From Pycnopodia helianthoides (taxonomy: Eukaryota; Echinodermata; Asteroidea; Forcipulatida; Asteriidae), in assembly GCA_032158295.1 (NCBI GenBank), contig CM063260.1, positions 7,730,767 through 7,794,766 of the forward strand: a stretch of DNA of 64,000 nucleotides, in the 5' to 3' direction. The translations under genes were made by a program, and so were the position numbers. Below are positions 13,164-35,644 of this stretch, piece by piece; position 1 is the first letter of the stretch; every line of letters begins with the position of its first letter. The notes below the pieces were generated by a model. It did no database searches and was not told where the DNA came from. It saw only the letters and a list, made by a program, of their open reading frames with translations.

Positions 13164-13367
13164 TTTTTAGCCTTTTGCTCTTTGTGTCCTTTCTGTATTG
13201 TAACAGCTGGCTCTCCCAAGCCAAATGTCCATTCCATGAAGAAATGTATCAATGCTAGCTACTTCGCTAGCATCAGAGTTGTGTGTACTGTGATGGCGTG
13301 CTAAATCCTTCATGGTAGATTTAATCCACTTATCCACTTTAGACTGTACACTAAGTGTTGAAAACAC
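13164..13367 (-). CDS. Short unrecognised ORF inside the transposon
   Basis: This is an open minus-strand frame of 66 codons ending at a TAA, with no family I recognise. Composition is mixed and hydrophilic (K-W-I-K-S-T-M-K-D-L-A-R-H-H, then S-I-D-T-F-L-H-G-M-D-I-W-L-G). It could be the last exon of a decayed transposon protein. The upstream edge is not marked by a clear acceptor. It may be chance. Confidence 0.25.
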
Positions 13368-13757
13368 AGAACAAGGGAAATCAGCAAAGAAATATTTTCT
13401 ACAAGTGATTATTTATAGGTTACAAATCAAACACCATCGATCACGGCTACGTCGCTACGAGTGCTCAGTTGAGCTTCATACACCTTTTACACGTAACACA
13501 CCGCGCCGGCCGCGGCCGCCGGGGCTCCACACCACTGTCGGAGTATAGAGCTGTGCTCCACACAATCGTGTACCTTTTAGCCAGGCACTTCGCACCATTC
13601 AATCTATATCCGACCAGTCTATTCTGCGTGTGTACTCTCAGAGTTGCTTCTCGTGCACCGTATGCGTAATACATTCATTGCTAGTTACGTCATCATCAAA
13701 CTGACGCATGCGCAGTGGTTTGCTACCGGATTCGGTAGCGATGAATGAGAGTTTCCC

Positions 13758-13947
13758 AAGACCTTCTCTTGGAGCGGTTCGTGTTGTGAGAGCAGCTCGT
13801 GAATGGTAGCGCCCTCTCGTGGGGAAAACTGTGATAAATCAACAAGAGAAGGTCTTCTCTTGGAGCGGTTCGTGTTGTGAGAGCAGCTCGTGAATGGTAG
13901 CGCCCTCTCGTGGGGAAAACTGTGATAAATCAACAAGAGAAGGTCTT
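13758..13947. repeat. Doubled terminal module of the transposon's right end
   Basis: Two overlapping modules (13758-13856 and about 13849-13947, spaced 91 bp) each match the reverse complement of the left-end module 9361-9459. Each begins AAGACCTTCTCTTG or its overlap and ends CAAGAGAAGGTCTT. The left end has only one module. Confidence 0.85.
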
Positions 13948-13967
13948 AACCAAGACTACACGTTTGC

Positions 13968-16020
13968 ATGCACACGGACAGTATTTGGCAGATTACGGAC
14001 AGTATTTGGCAGAGATTACGGTCAGTTTTGGGGCATTTTAAGGCCGTAGAGGGGAGTTAGCTGAGGCTGTTCCTTGCTCTATGGCTGAGGGGACTGGTAT
14101 TTGGCAAGAATGAGTAACATTTAGCAGTGAGTTTGTAACTAAAGCCGGCAAAGGCATGTCCTTTATATCAGCCTATATGTAATTGTAAGCTTGCCTTCTT
14201 TATATTATTTGATTGACCGAAAAAAATTGCTTTTCTTTCATGTTTTTTTTTAAACAACATTAATCAACTAATATTCAGATACACTGTGTGAGGCCAATCA
14301 GCAGCTAGCTATTTACAATTTCTTCAAATTATACACACTTTTTAAAATGAATTTTGGAAGTCAGAGCTTAGTTAGGGAGGGGGGCTTCTATTTTTTTAAA
14401 TTTATTTCGTCAGCATTTAAGCTCCTCTACATATTTTGCAAATTTCTGAGTATTATCCTGGTGTCATGGGTTTTCAGTAGGATAACAAGAAAATTGTTCA
14501 CAATCAAAAACTAAATGATTTTCTTTTAAATCATCTATCCAACCTTTTTACAATGACACTTACACTTCATTGTGTGTTGAAAAAATAAACATTTTGTTTT
14601 TCTGTTGCGAGAGATAATCCACTATTTACAGTGCCAATGCATGTACGACATGGAGCGGCGTCATATGTTTTCAAACCTTTCATTGGTTGGTATTTTATTG
14701 AATATTCAGAAGCTAGTATGGCTTGCAAAATAAATCAAAAATCTCATTCAATTACTATTAAACAAATTTAATTACATTTTTGTCCCAAGACATATGGCTA
14801 CTTGATTAGAATTCCGGAGATATCACAAGGCATGACAGTAAAACACCCCAACCCCCTTGAAGCAGAAACACTTCTAAACAATCTGTTTTCCCCCATTTCA
14901 GACCAGCAATGTTTGGTTTCAGGAGTAAGAAACCAACCTGTTATATTTTCTCTCTAATGTAGACATATTATTTATTACGTTTATCAGAATTTATTACAGT
15001 CTGCAGTTAATCAAAACATTGTTGTTGTTTTTTCATTTTCACTTAAAATATTTTAATTTTGTCCCCATATTGGCACACCAGATAATCCCAAATAGCAACC
15101 AGCAAACAGCGGAGCTTCTGTCACCGGTGGAGCTTGCACAGTCTCGCGGCAAACGGGAATCAAAGTTGGGGTTTGAAAACATACGAGGGTCAATAACATA
15201 TGACCCTACGATAATTATACAATACATGTACCTATAGGATTTTTGATTATTAATAATATTGTTTAAGGCCAGTCTGCAGCTTGTTAAACCCTCATTTATT
15301 ATTACGTGGGCTGCTAAATGAAGTGCTACGTACGATTTCTTCAAATTATACACACTTTTTAAAAAGAATTTTGGAAATCAGAGCTGGGGGGTCTTCTACT
15401 TCTCTTTCTCCAAAAGATTGGGGGACGGGGCTTCTTTTTATTATTTTTTTCCATTTCATCCTCTCCATTTGCAAACGTTTGAGTATTCCTATTATACTTG
15501 TAGGTTTTTAAATAATAATAGTATGGTTCGAGGTCAATCAGCAGCTTGTTGAACCCTTCATTTATTATTATGGGGGCTGCTACCTTCAGTTTCTTCAAAT
15601 TATACACTTTTTTTGTTTCAAGCTTTTCTATTTACTTTGTTAAACAAATTAATCAAGCATCAGATACACTGTTCAAAAGGCCAATCAGCAGCGTGTTTAG
15701 CCCTTTTTTTTAAGGACTGCTACAATTTCTTCAAATCATACACACTTTATTAAGTGGTTGATCTTTATTTTTTAAAATACGGCAAGAATGCCACCAAATG
15801 CTGTTTGAGTTTCTTGAATTCTGCTAATTGACCTTTCGTCAAATTCATGACTCATCAGTTGAACTTGCATCTTTATGTGATATTTATAATGAATTTTTAA
15901 TTTGTATCCAATTTTTATTTATCCACTATCCCATTATTGTCAGGAATGGACAGTAATTGGCAGATTGAGGAATGGACAGACATGAATGAGTATAGTGGAC
16001 AGTATTTTGCAGTAAATAAA
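13968..16020. repeat. Diverged repeat block right of the transposon
   Basis: GGACAGTATTTGGCAG-type motifs occur at 13976, about 13999, about 15950 and about 15993. Between them, four diverged copies (about 14290, 15270, 15530 and 15675) share CCAATCAGCAGC, then TTTCTTCAAATTATACACAC. No gene is seen. Confidence 0.6.
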
Positions 16021-16348
16021 GTGATCCCCCTTTTATAAACAACAAAATATGTCACCCACAATAAAAGATTACATAATAAAAAACATTCTACAAACCTTTT
16101 TTAGTATCTAAAAACAAAGCTTCAAAAACAGATTATGTAATCAAAAACATGGACAAAAACACTGATGTACAAACCATTTCAGCATTATACCTGCTGTGCG
16201 CACCTGAAAAAGCTTCAAAAAATATATATCAAAAATAATTTTCAAAATGCCAAATATTTACAACAAAATATGTCACCCACAAAATCTGAAAACAAAAAAT
16301 TACATACTAAAAAACATGGACAACAAACACTGCAGATGTGTAAAATAC
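16021..16348. repeat. Duplicated AT-rich block downstream of the Ulp1/PHD gene
   Basis: ACAAAATATGTCACCCACAA occurs at about 16045 and again at about 16262, each followed by similar AAAATTACATA and AAAACATGGAC stretches. The duplication of about 220 bp probably lies in the gene's 3' UTR. Confidence 0.6.
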
Positions 16349-19272
16349 CTAGGTACAGTTTGAACAACGGAACATGGCAGACTTGTCTAAGAAAAGATTA
16401 GAGGGTAGGGGGTGACAGGATTCATGATACCATTCCTTGCACTGCTGACACTGCACCATTCTGTCAGCCAGTCCTTCCGGTTGCCTGCAAAAGCAGAAGA
16501 CCGCAACCACTGATGTTCGGTTTATGCCTCCACTTGCCGCTCGCTTAACCTGGGAACAAGGAAAGAAATTAATAGATTGCTTTAGCATGCACTCGGCAAA
16601 GTGAGTTCGCATGCTGCGCTGGTCCCAGCGGATGCAGGCGAGATCCTTACCTGTGCACAATGCATGGGCATTAGCAATGGCAAACAGGCCACAGTCATTT
16701 CCACCAACCTGCTTCTGGACCTTAACACGCTCCACTTCAAAGAACCTGTCTTGGGTGAACAGTAACGCAGCAATAGTCCTCTTCAGGGCAGCAGGCAAGG
16801 AAACTCCTAAACTATCATAAACTCTTACCTTGTTGGCTGCGTCTACTCCTATGTTGGACAGAGTAACCCAGTGTGAATCATTGATGTTAACAATCTGAAT
16901 GAAGGGAGTGGGACCATCATTGGTTAAAATATAACCTCCGGCACTACCTGCATGAAGGGTCACAGCACTCTTAAAGCCCTGAATATCTGGAAATTGAATA
17001 GAAAGATAAGATTGGGAAAAGTCAATATGTTTGTCACTTAGCCATAATCCTTTGGTGACGTCATCTGAGCTGGCGTCCTTCGGGGCGTTCTTGATCCGTT
17101 TCGCTGGCTGCGGAATCCAGTCGATGGGGGCTCTTCTCTTCTCTGGACATAAATAAGAAACAAAACATACAAAGTTAAAATTGTTATCTAACTTTAGACC
17201 ACTCCTTTCCCAGAGACGAGAAGATGATCCTCTTACCAACTTCAACACAGACTTTAACATCATCATCATTAGCACCTTCGCCCTGCGTTGCTGGGTTACC
17301 TGTTGTGGAGGATAAGGGAAATTAGTACATATAATTACTTTTAAATGAAAATCAATACATTTCACATGTGCTTTAACTTCTCAACTTTAAACTTACCATC
17401 GCTGAGGTGTTCCGATTCCTTTTCCATTATTCTCTCAGCAGATGGTTCACAGTCTGAAATGACAAGAAATAAATTGATATAAAAAAATTACGCTAATCTG
17501 AGGTCTTTGGAAATTTTGAAGTTCACTCTTATCAATGATTTTGTCCCTTGTTTCAATTAGAGTGAATTTAAGTGTAACAATTTAAGAGAGTCTGGAGGGT
17601 GATCACATTATTGTCGCTGATTTTGCAGATTCTGTACACAATTTTAAAACAATAATTATTTAGGCATGATTTAAATTTTTTATTAGAATAATACTCTCAT
17701 GAAAATTACAGAGAGTGAAGAGTGATTTGTACAAGAAAATCACAACAAATTATATACCTGTATGGACCAATCCAATTTGGTTCTAGCTTGCTACCCTTCC
17801 GTCCTATTTTCCGGTAGTTTCTCTTCAAAACAAGCATGCCCTCTTCAAGATGAAAGACCTTCACATTCTTGCCTTTTCTCTTTGCGTATGACTTCTTGTC
17901 CTTCTCTTGAGCTACACCTATGTTTTCCTGTACCTTTAATAAAAAACAGAATTCTATAATTTCTTGCGAATCTTATATTTAGATTACCAAATCAAATCTG
18001 AATTAACAAATAAACAAAACTTACCCGTTGTTTCACAACCTTGGCTTGCTCTGTCACAATGCTGGCAAATTCCCGCAGAGCATCAAAGTTTGGAGAGGTA
18101 GTTACTTCTGGTTGGGCATCCTCTTTGCTCAGCTAAAATGAATTGTCAATAAAATTTAAATTTAGCCTTCACCATAGATTGAACAAGCACATGTGTCAAA
18201 AACAAGACTCTTGGCGAAGTGGACAGTAACTTACCTCACATGGCAATCTGGCTTCCCTATTGTACATCAAGAAGAACGGAGTGAACTTTGTTGTGGCATG
18301 TACGGATGTTCGGTAGGCAAACAGCACAGGATCTGTACAAACAAAATTAAATACAGTTTTTTAACACAGCCATGGCAGCTTAGGCAGTCCCTGGTACTTA
18401 AAGTCCCTGGTACCTCAGCTGAGGTCTCGAATTCAAGGCACCTGAAAGCACACAACTTGTGCGACAAGTGTATTTTTTCTTCCAGTATTTCCTCACAACT
18501 TCGACGACCAATTGAGTTCAAATTTTCCCAGGTTTGTTATCTTATGCATATGTTGGGATACACAAAGTGAGAGTACACTTACCAAAGGTGACAATTACCA
18601 AGTGCCAGGACCTTAAGTTAAATTTTGAAGTCTAATAATTACCTAAATATTTCTCCAATCATCCTGGTTGTCGTTTACAAGTTTGGCTATGGAGGCTTTC
18701 AGTGTCTGATTCATCCTCTCAGAACCCGGAATCCGGGTCCCAGGGGCAGGCCCATTTCAAGAAATTGGGCCCAAGCCTGGTGTAGCTCTTTTTAAGGGAG
18801 ACGAACAAGCGCTATAATTAATATTTACACAGCTAACCCCAACCAACCTCCCCAAAACTATACTCCTCTTTACTTACGCATACTGCCTTCCCAACCCCTT
18901 CCGCTGTAAACAAGATGTCATAAATAGATAATAATCTAGGGAAACATAAATCTATTTCAGTGCTTACCTTCATACTCACTCAGCTCGTCTGAGTTTATCT
19001 GTAACACGTTTCTAACCGTCTTGCAAATGATACATTTCGCCGGCAATATGGGACCGATGATGACGTTGAGACTGACTTAGACGTAGTTTTTTAGGAGGTG
19101 AATGTGATTCCTCAAACGGTGTTATCTCCTTACAATGTTTTACCGCTGCAGCCAGACGATTAGAAGTCCGACGGTAACACGTAGCGTGGGACCCGATGTC
19201 TGGTTGCTTCTGACGGGCTTCCTCATACGAAAGTTCGAGCAGGTTTAAGCATGGAGGTAGGTAGGCTCTCAC
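16349..19272 (-). pseudogene. Integrase - Ulp1 protease - PHD transposon-derived gene, probably inactive
   Basis: Exons read 5' to 3': zinc-cluster pieces 18968-19272 (H-A-T-C-Y-R-R-T-S-N, then a shifted frame with A-K-C-I-I-C-K-T-V-R-N); 18643-~18735 (S-E-R-M-N-Q-T-L-K, the integrase Glu motif); 18235-18332 (V-L-F-A-Y-R-T-S, N-R-E-A-R-L-P); 18025-18132; 17758-17933 (K-L-E-P-N-W-I-G-P-Y, the GPY-type C-terminal subdomain); ~17591-17631 (I-C-K-I-S-D-N-N-V); 17397-17453; 17237-17299; 16349-17142. The last exon encodes a C48-type protease with His in N-D-S-H-W-V-T, Asp in R-V-Y-D-S-L, Gln-Val-Gly-Gly and Cys in N-D-C-G-L-F-A. It ends in a PHD finger (CFC, CQQC, YHESC, CSNC). This order resembles Ginger-type elements, whose integrase is related to Gypsy integrases. 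Breaks: no integrase core D residues are seen, and exon 18643 ends in an in-frame TAG one base short of the next exon's phase. Confidence 0.75.
18363..18612 (+). repeat. MITE family B fragment in an integrase-gene intron
   Basis: CTTCGACGACCAATTGAGTT and CCAGGTTTGTTATCTTATGC match the 3' half of the family B element at 49504-49876. It sits between the exons at 18235-18332 and 18643. Confidence 0.7.
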
Positions 19273-21071
19273 AGACGGGCGTCAATTGAGCCTTTACATT
19301 TTCAACGATTACAATCAGTGTTCTAGCCAAGTACTTTTCAGCCGAGTACCAAGTAATGCCGAGTGCAAGGATGACCGAGTAGTATTCGAGTACTATAGGC
19401 CATTGGGTATACGCGTATAATTATAAGTACCGAGTTTTCTAGCATTCGAGTACCAAGTCCAACAGCTAATTATCGTATAAGAAGAAGAAGAAGAATATGA
19501 AGAAGAAGAAAAAAAGAACAAAAACAAAGAGGTGTTCGTGCTTGTATTGCACGAACACCTAACAAAACAGCTTAACAAATCGCTTAGTTTAGTTCTCATG
19601 TGGGTCACGGGGAAAGAGTTCCGAGGAGGGGGGGGGGGTGCATTTTCCACTGCAGAGAATTACACTTTGTAACAATACCGTACAACCATTAGTTCGTTTC
19701 CATTATTATCATTTTGACACTTACTATAATGTATTTTGCAGCGTACCTGCTGTCCAGAAATACTCTCCATAAATAATTAAATCAATATTTCGAACACCTA
19801 TTTGCCGGTATGTTTTTACTTTAAACTATTTATTGCAGATGAGGATTCATGGTGTGGGTCCGGGGGGTTGCGACCCCAGGGGGTTGCGACCCCCTTGCTC
19901 TTGGCAACTTCTTTTCTCTACTATCTTGTTCCTTTTTGTAAATTTTAAACTTAGAAAACTGAGGAAACACAAGTTTTTCAAAAAAAAAAAAACACCTTAA
20001 ATTCAACTCAGAAACTTAAGTTCAGATGGTTTGTTGAACTTTCTCACCAAATTTATACACACTCGTAAACTAATGGAATAACATAATAACCAATAATATA
20101 CATTAACGGTATTGCAAATGAAAATTATTTATTTATTTCTTATAATTTTATTGTTTATCTTTTCCCGGTAATGAAACCAAAAAACACTCATAAGTGCACT
20201 GTGACCCATAAGCCTGAAGATACATGTAGTGTGAAGAGAATGATGCGATGAAGAAATGTTCAGTTTTAGATATAGAAGAAAACAACTTGAATCAGGTAGG
20301 AACTAAAAACCCAATCCAACCTGGGTTCACAGAGCTGAAAGGCTGGGATGAAACTACCTGCTGGATGCCGAAAGAATAATCTTCATAATCACTCTGCCTT
20401 ATGTAGTCATTTTATTACACATACACAGGGCACAGATTGCTGAATAAATAAGAGACGATGAAGACATGTTTAAACACACATAGACAAACCCACACAATCA
20501 GGGCCCAATTTTAAAGATCTGCCCGAGCACAAAATGTTGCTGAACTATTTTCTGCTGAACAAAAATCAGCAGGATACCAGTGAAAGATGGTACATATGGC
20601 TTGACAATTGGCTGTTAACCTTATTTTGGTAAGCAAATTTTGTTTGTGCTGTATGTGGGTAACTTTATGAAACCGGGCCCTGGTAGTAATCCCATGAGAA
20701 CCAAATATACAAGCCGGAAACCTGTCCAAGCGGCGGGGATTCCAACCTATGAGTTTTCTACATAGTTTGGAATGAAGGTAAAAAAGGTAAAGCACCCATC
20801 CATACCCCGCAAAATACAAAGAAAATAAATACAAATTATGGAGAAGAATAGAGATATGATAAAATCAAAAGCTTTTCTTGAACCTAATAGTAAGATGGCA
20901 CTTTCGGCACAAATTCCATCTTTAAACCAATTGGAGAATATTGAGACTGCTGTGTGGCAGCAGCCATACCAGGTAAATCCTTTGATGATCTCTGAAGCGT
21001 ACACAATCTTGGGCGACAGTAAAAAAAAAACAATTGTAATTGTATGCTCTCCTGGGCATCCCATCTGTTGT
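19273..21071. other. Repeat-rich intergenic region
   Basis: No gene is seen. It holds GAAGAAGAA runs (about 19483-19513), a perfect stem-loop (19530-19560), a G-run (about 19627-19639), a GGGGGTTGCGACCCC pair (19864-19902) and a degraded family D copy with CCCAATTTTAAAGATCTGCC near 20503-20682. Confidence 0.4.
19530..19560. repeat. Perfect 12-bp stem-loop
   Basis: AGGTGTTCGTGC (19530-19541), a 7-nt loop, then the exact complement (19549-19560). It is followed by A/C-rich sequence with no T-run, so it does not resemble a terminator. Confidence 0.7.
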
Positions 21072-21474
21072 TTAAAGGAACATTACAGAATTGGTTTTTG
21101 CTAACAAAACAGTTGCTGGCAGTGTAAGCACTTTATGTAATCCACCATATACATAAACTGACAAACCTGTAGAAGTTTGAGATCGATCAGCCATCTGGGT
21201 CACGAGAAAATATGTAAAACCAAATACATGTACACATTTGCATGAAATCATATAGATTCAACAAATGAATAAAACGCTCACTGAGCGATAAACTCCAATC
21301 GGAAAATTAGTTTATTCATTTCTCATCAAATATGTCATTTCAGACAGAAATATTTCAAGGGATGTTTTCTACTATCATCAACATTAGACCGTGTAAGTTT
21401 TATGTAAATCTGTGATCAAAAAGTATATTTTACAAGTTTTTTTTCTTCTCGCCAATTCTGTAATGTTCCTTTAA
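21072..21474 (-). mobile_element. MITE family A, copy 1
   Basis: This element of about 400 bp has inverted ends TTAAAGGAACATTACAGAAT and a central palindrome CGCTCACTGAGCG. Full or near-full copies are at 21.1, 25.9, 26.8, 60.3 and 63.1 kb, with fragments at 39.6 and 46.0 kb. TTAA at both ends suggests a TTAA target. Confidence 0.9.
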
Positions 21475-22559
21475 CGCAAGTTTTCAATACAGATTATTTT
21501 AAAAGCTTGTACATGTACTTGAGAATTTTTTCCCGAATAAATATTTTTTATTTCTATTTCAGAGTTATGTAAAGATTTGAAATCTACCTGGTATGTCTGC
21601 GGCCACCTAGCGTCCCTATAAGATTCCCAGTACACTTGTTATAAATTATTTAAAAACAGTTTATTTTTTACAGCTATTCAACCCTGTAACCTTCATACAC
21701 TTTGTTTATGAAAAGTTAAAATAAATTTAAAAGCCTACACAAAACCAAGAGTTACTGAAGTAACATTGCAAAAAAAAGCAGTGGCCCCCAATTTGCAGCA
21801 TTAATTAATCTACTTTGTCTTGATTCAAATATTTATGTGTACAACCATGACACCAGTTTCATGAATACCCAAGTTATACCTTATCTTGATTCAAGGTTAG
21901 TTAACCACAATCAACATTTTTTTAAATAACATTACCTTGGCTGTACCTCATTCAAAAAAAGTATATGCATAGCAGCATTTTCACTATAATTTCCGAAGCT
22001 ATACCTTATCTTGATTCATGGCTAGTAAACAACTAGCTGCAGTTTTACTAACATTCACAATGTTTGTTGTCTTGGAGGAGGTTGGTGGAGTATCAATATA
22101 GTTTTGGTTTTTGGTAACACCATGTGATAGTATCTACTTTGCTGTGTAGAGTTGTTCAGATAAGAACTTGCCCTGCTATTTTTCTACTGCCTCCGAGTGG
22201 ATTGGGAACATTGGGAGACTACCTACTTCCGATAAGAACTTATTCTGCTTTTTATCTACTGCGAGGGAGTTGATGGGAAATCTAGATACTATTACAATGT
22301 GTATTCCTGATAAGAACTTGTCCTGCTGGAACTTCTACTTTTGCTTAGTGGATCGGGGGACTTCTCATAACTATCTTCACTGGCTTGGAGTGAGCTATAT
22401 TGGTCCCTAGAGCAGCAGTCCGCAATTTTTAAGGCAACCCAATTGAAATTTGAGAATTGACAACAACCCACCTGCCGATCGCCGCCCAATTGAACCCGTG
22501 TTACAGAGATACTCCTAAAATCAGGCTAATCTTATTTGAGCCCTCAAAATTTTTGGTTA

Positions 22560-22700
22560 TGTCCATTTAAATGTTGCCCTCAATATGGCCAGAGATGTGG
22601 CTGGTACCCACTGTCACATCGCTAAACTTGGATGGATTCAACATTCTTGATGAAGTTGCTGTGAATTTTTTTTGCATTTTTTCCACTACTTGATTGAATT
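22560..22700 (-). repeat. MITE family C fragment
   Basis: This shares TGCCCTCAATATGGCCAGAG and a GCTAAACTTGGATGGATTCA-type stretch with the copies at 27.3, 45.5 and 51.9 kb. Confidence 0.6.
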
Positions 22701-23821
22701 TTTCTTATTATTCCTATTTTTCCTATTAATTAGCATTAGCCTTTTTGAGGTTTTATGGTAGGTATTATCAAGGTGTTATACTGTTTGGTTTCGGTGTATC
22801 CAGACAAATTTACTCAACAAACCAAACAGTGCCCTCGTATTGTGTCCACCATTTCTCAAAAAGACTTATTATGTTGACAAAACCCAACGATCACCCCACC
22901 TATTTACGTGTTACCCTCAATAATACACTGTTTAACCATGGCGGTACATGTAGCTGATACTCCGTTGTTTCACTCAAAACTTAACTATAATGAAATAAGA
23001 AGCAACTTGAAGCTTTGCATTGTGAAGGTACAACGATGTGTAGGTTTGTATGTGATATTTGACAAACAGTTTGAAACGTCCAGGAGCCTAAACATTCCAT
23101 TCTTCTTAGAACCACACATTCTCACATAAGAGACAAGAAGTACATGTATGGATGTTACCACAAATGTACATCTCCTGATAATGAAATTGCTTTCTTTGGT
23201 TCTAGCTGGCGTCTCCACTTTGTTACACTGTCCATGCTCAATCTATCTTTTCTCCATTTTGTTGCGATGACTTTTCATCATCTCCATCAGCTTCGGTTTC
23301 CAATACCTGAAAAAGTGAGAAGTCAAACATAAAACACATGAAGTATAAAGTTGCTGAAAATAGCACATGCTTTTACAAATCAAATCTTAATTAATTGATG
23401 CGAGGTGATGTGTACACAAGCGCAATTTTCATCGACACAGAAGCGAAGGCCTGATCAACCCGGTTTAAAATGTCCATGGGAATGACTTTGGAAGACATAA
23501 ATATGACACTGCAGTTTGACAAAACAAATAACAAAAAAAAGAAAAGAAAGAAGAGTGCCAGGCACAGTAAGACTTTCTGTTGTTTTTTTCAATTTTCAAC
23601 ATGTTCAATGGCACAACTGATAAGTTGCATTCCTGGTTGATGGTTGAAGTTTTTGTTTTTTTAAATTGAACTTTCAACTAGACCCCTGAGAGTGCCTGGT
23701 GACTAAAGGGCCAGTTTGAATCCTATAATGGGGTTTGAATCCCACTTGAGTAGTTTGAAAAGCAATGAGTATACAGTGTTTATTACACATCGATATATGA
23801 GTTAAAACTAAACTAATATTC

Positions 23822-23827
23822 TTTATT
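23822..23827 (-). terminator. Candidate SRM polyadenylation signal
   Basis: AATAAA on the minus strand, 37 bases past the SRM stop codon. This is close but plausible for a short 3' UTR. Confidence 0.5.
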
Positions 23828-23863
23828 CCTGATGCAATTATTACATGTACATCAACAAAATTA

Positions 23864-35539
<11,676 letters not shown>

Positions 35540-35644
35540 TTTCAGTGATTTTCTTTTTTGGTCAGATAACGTCCTTCCTTCCTAAGTAAGCAAGTTCTAA
35601 GTGAGCCCTGCTGTTGACGTTACGTTTCTGCCCACGTGTGAAGG

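Larger units (their letters stand above)
9350..13958. mobile_element. 4.6-kb DNA transposon with long TIRs and a 9-bp target duplication
   Basis: The left end reads TAGTCTTGGTTAAGACC from 9350. The right end is its inverted copy, finishing CCAAGACTA at 13958. Outside both ends lies the same 9-mer, CACGTTTGC (9341-9349 and 13959-13967), a target-site duplication. The inverted repeats run about 130 bp; on the right the inner module is tandemly doubled. Each module of about 99 bp is bounded by AAGACCTTCTCTTG and its complement. The cargo is a RecQ-like helicase relic (about 9755-11087, plus strand) and a short minus-strand ORF (13164-13367). No transposase with a readable DDE motif was found, so it is probably a non-autonomous or decayed copy. 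A 9-bp duplication is compatible with several cut-and-paste superfamilies; I do not assign one. Confidence 0.85.
21475..23863. other. Intergenic region downstream of SRM
   Basis: This holds a family C fragment (about 22560-22700, minus) and three loose copies of GATAAGAACTTG-(T/C)-CTGCT at 22160, 22231 and 22311, spaced about 70-80 bp. The rest is AT-rich. No gene is seen. Confidence 0.4.

Noticed and set aside
21838..22080. Triplicated CTTATCTTGATTCA-like words near 21.8-22.0 kb
   Set aside because: Two or three loose similarities without a defined unit, too weak to call a repeat.
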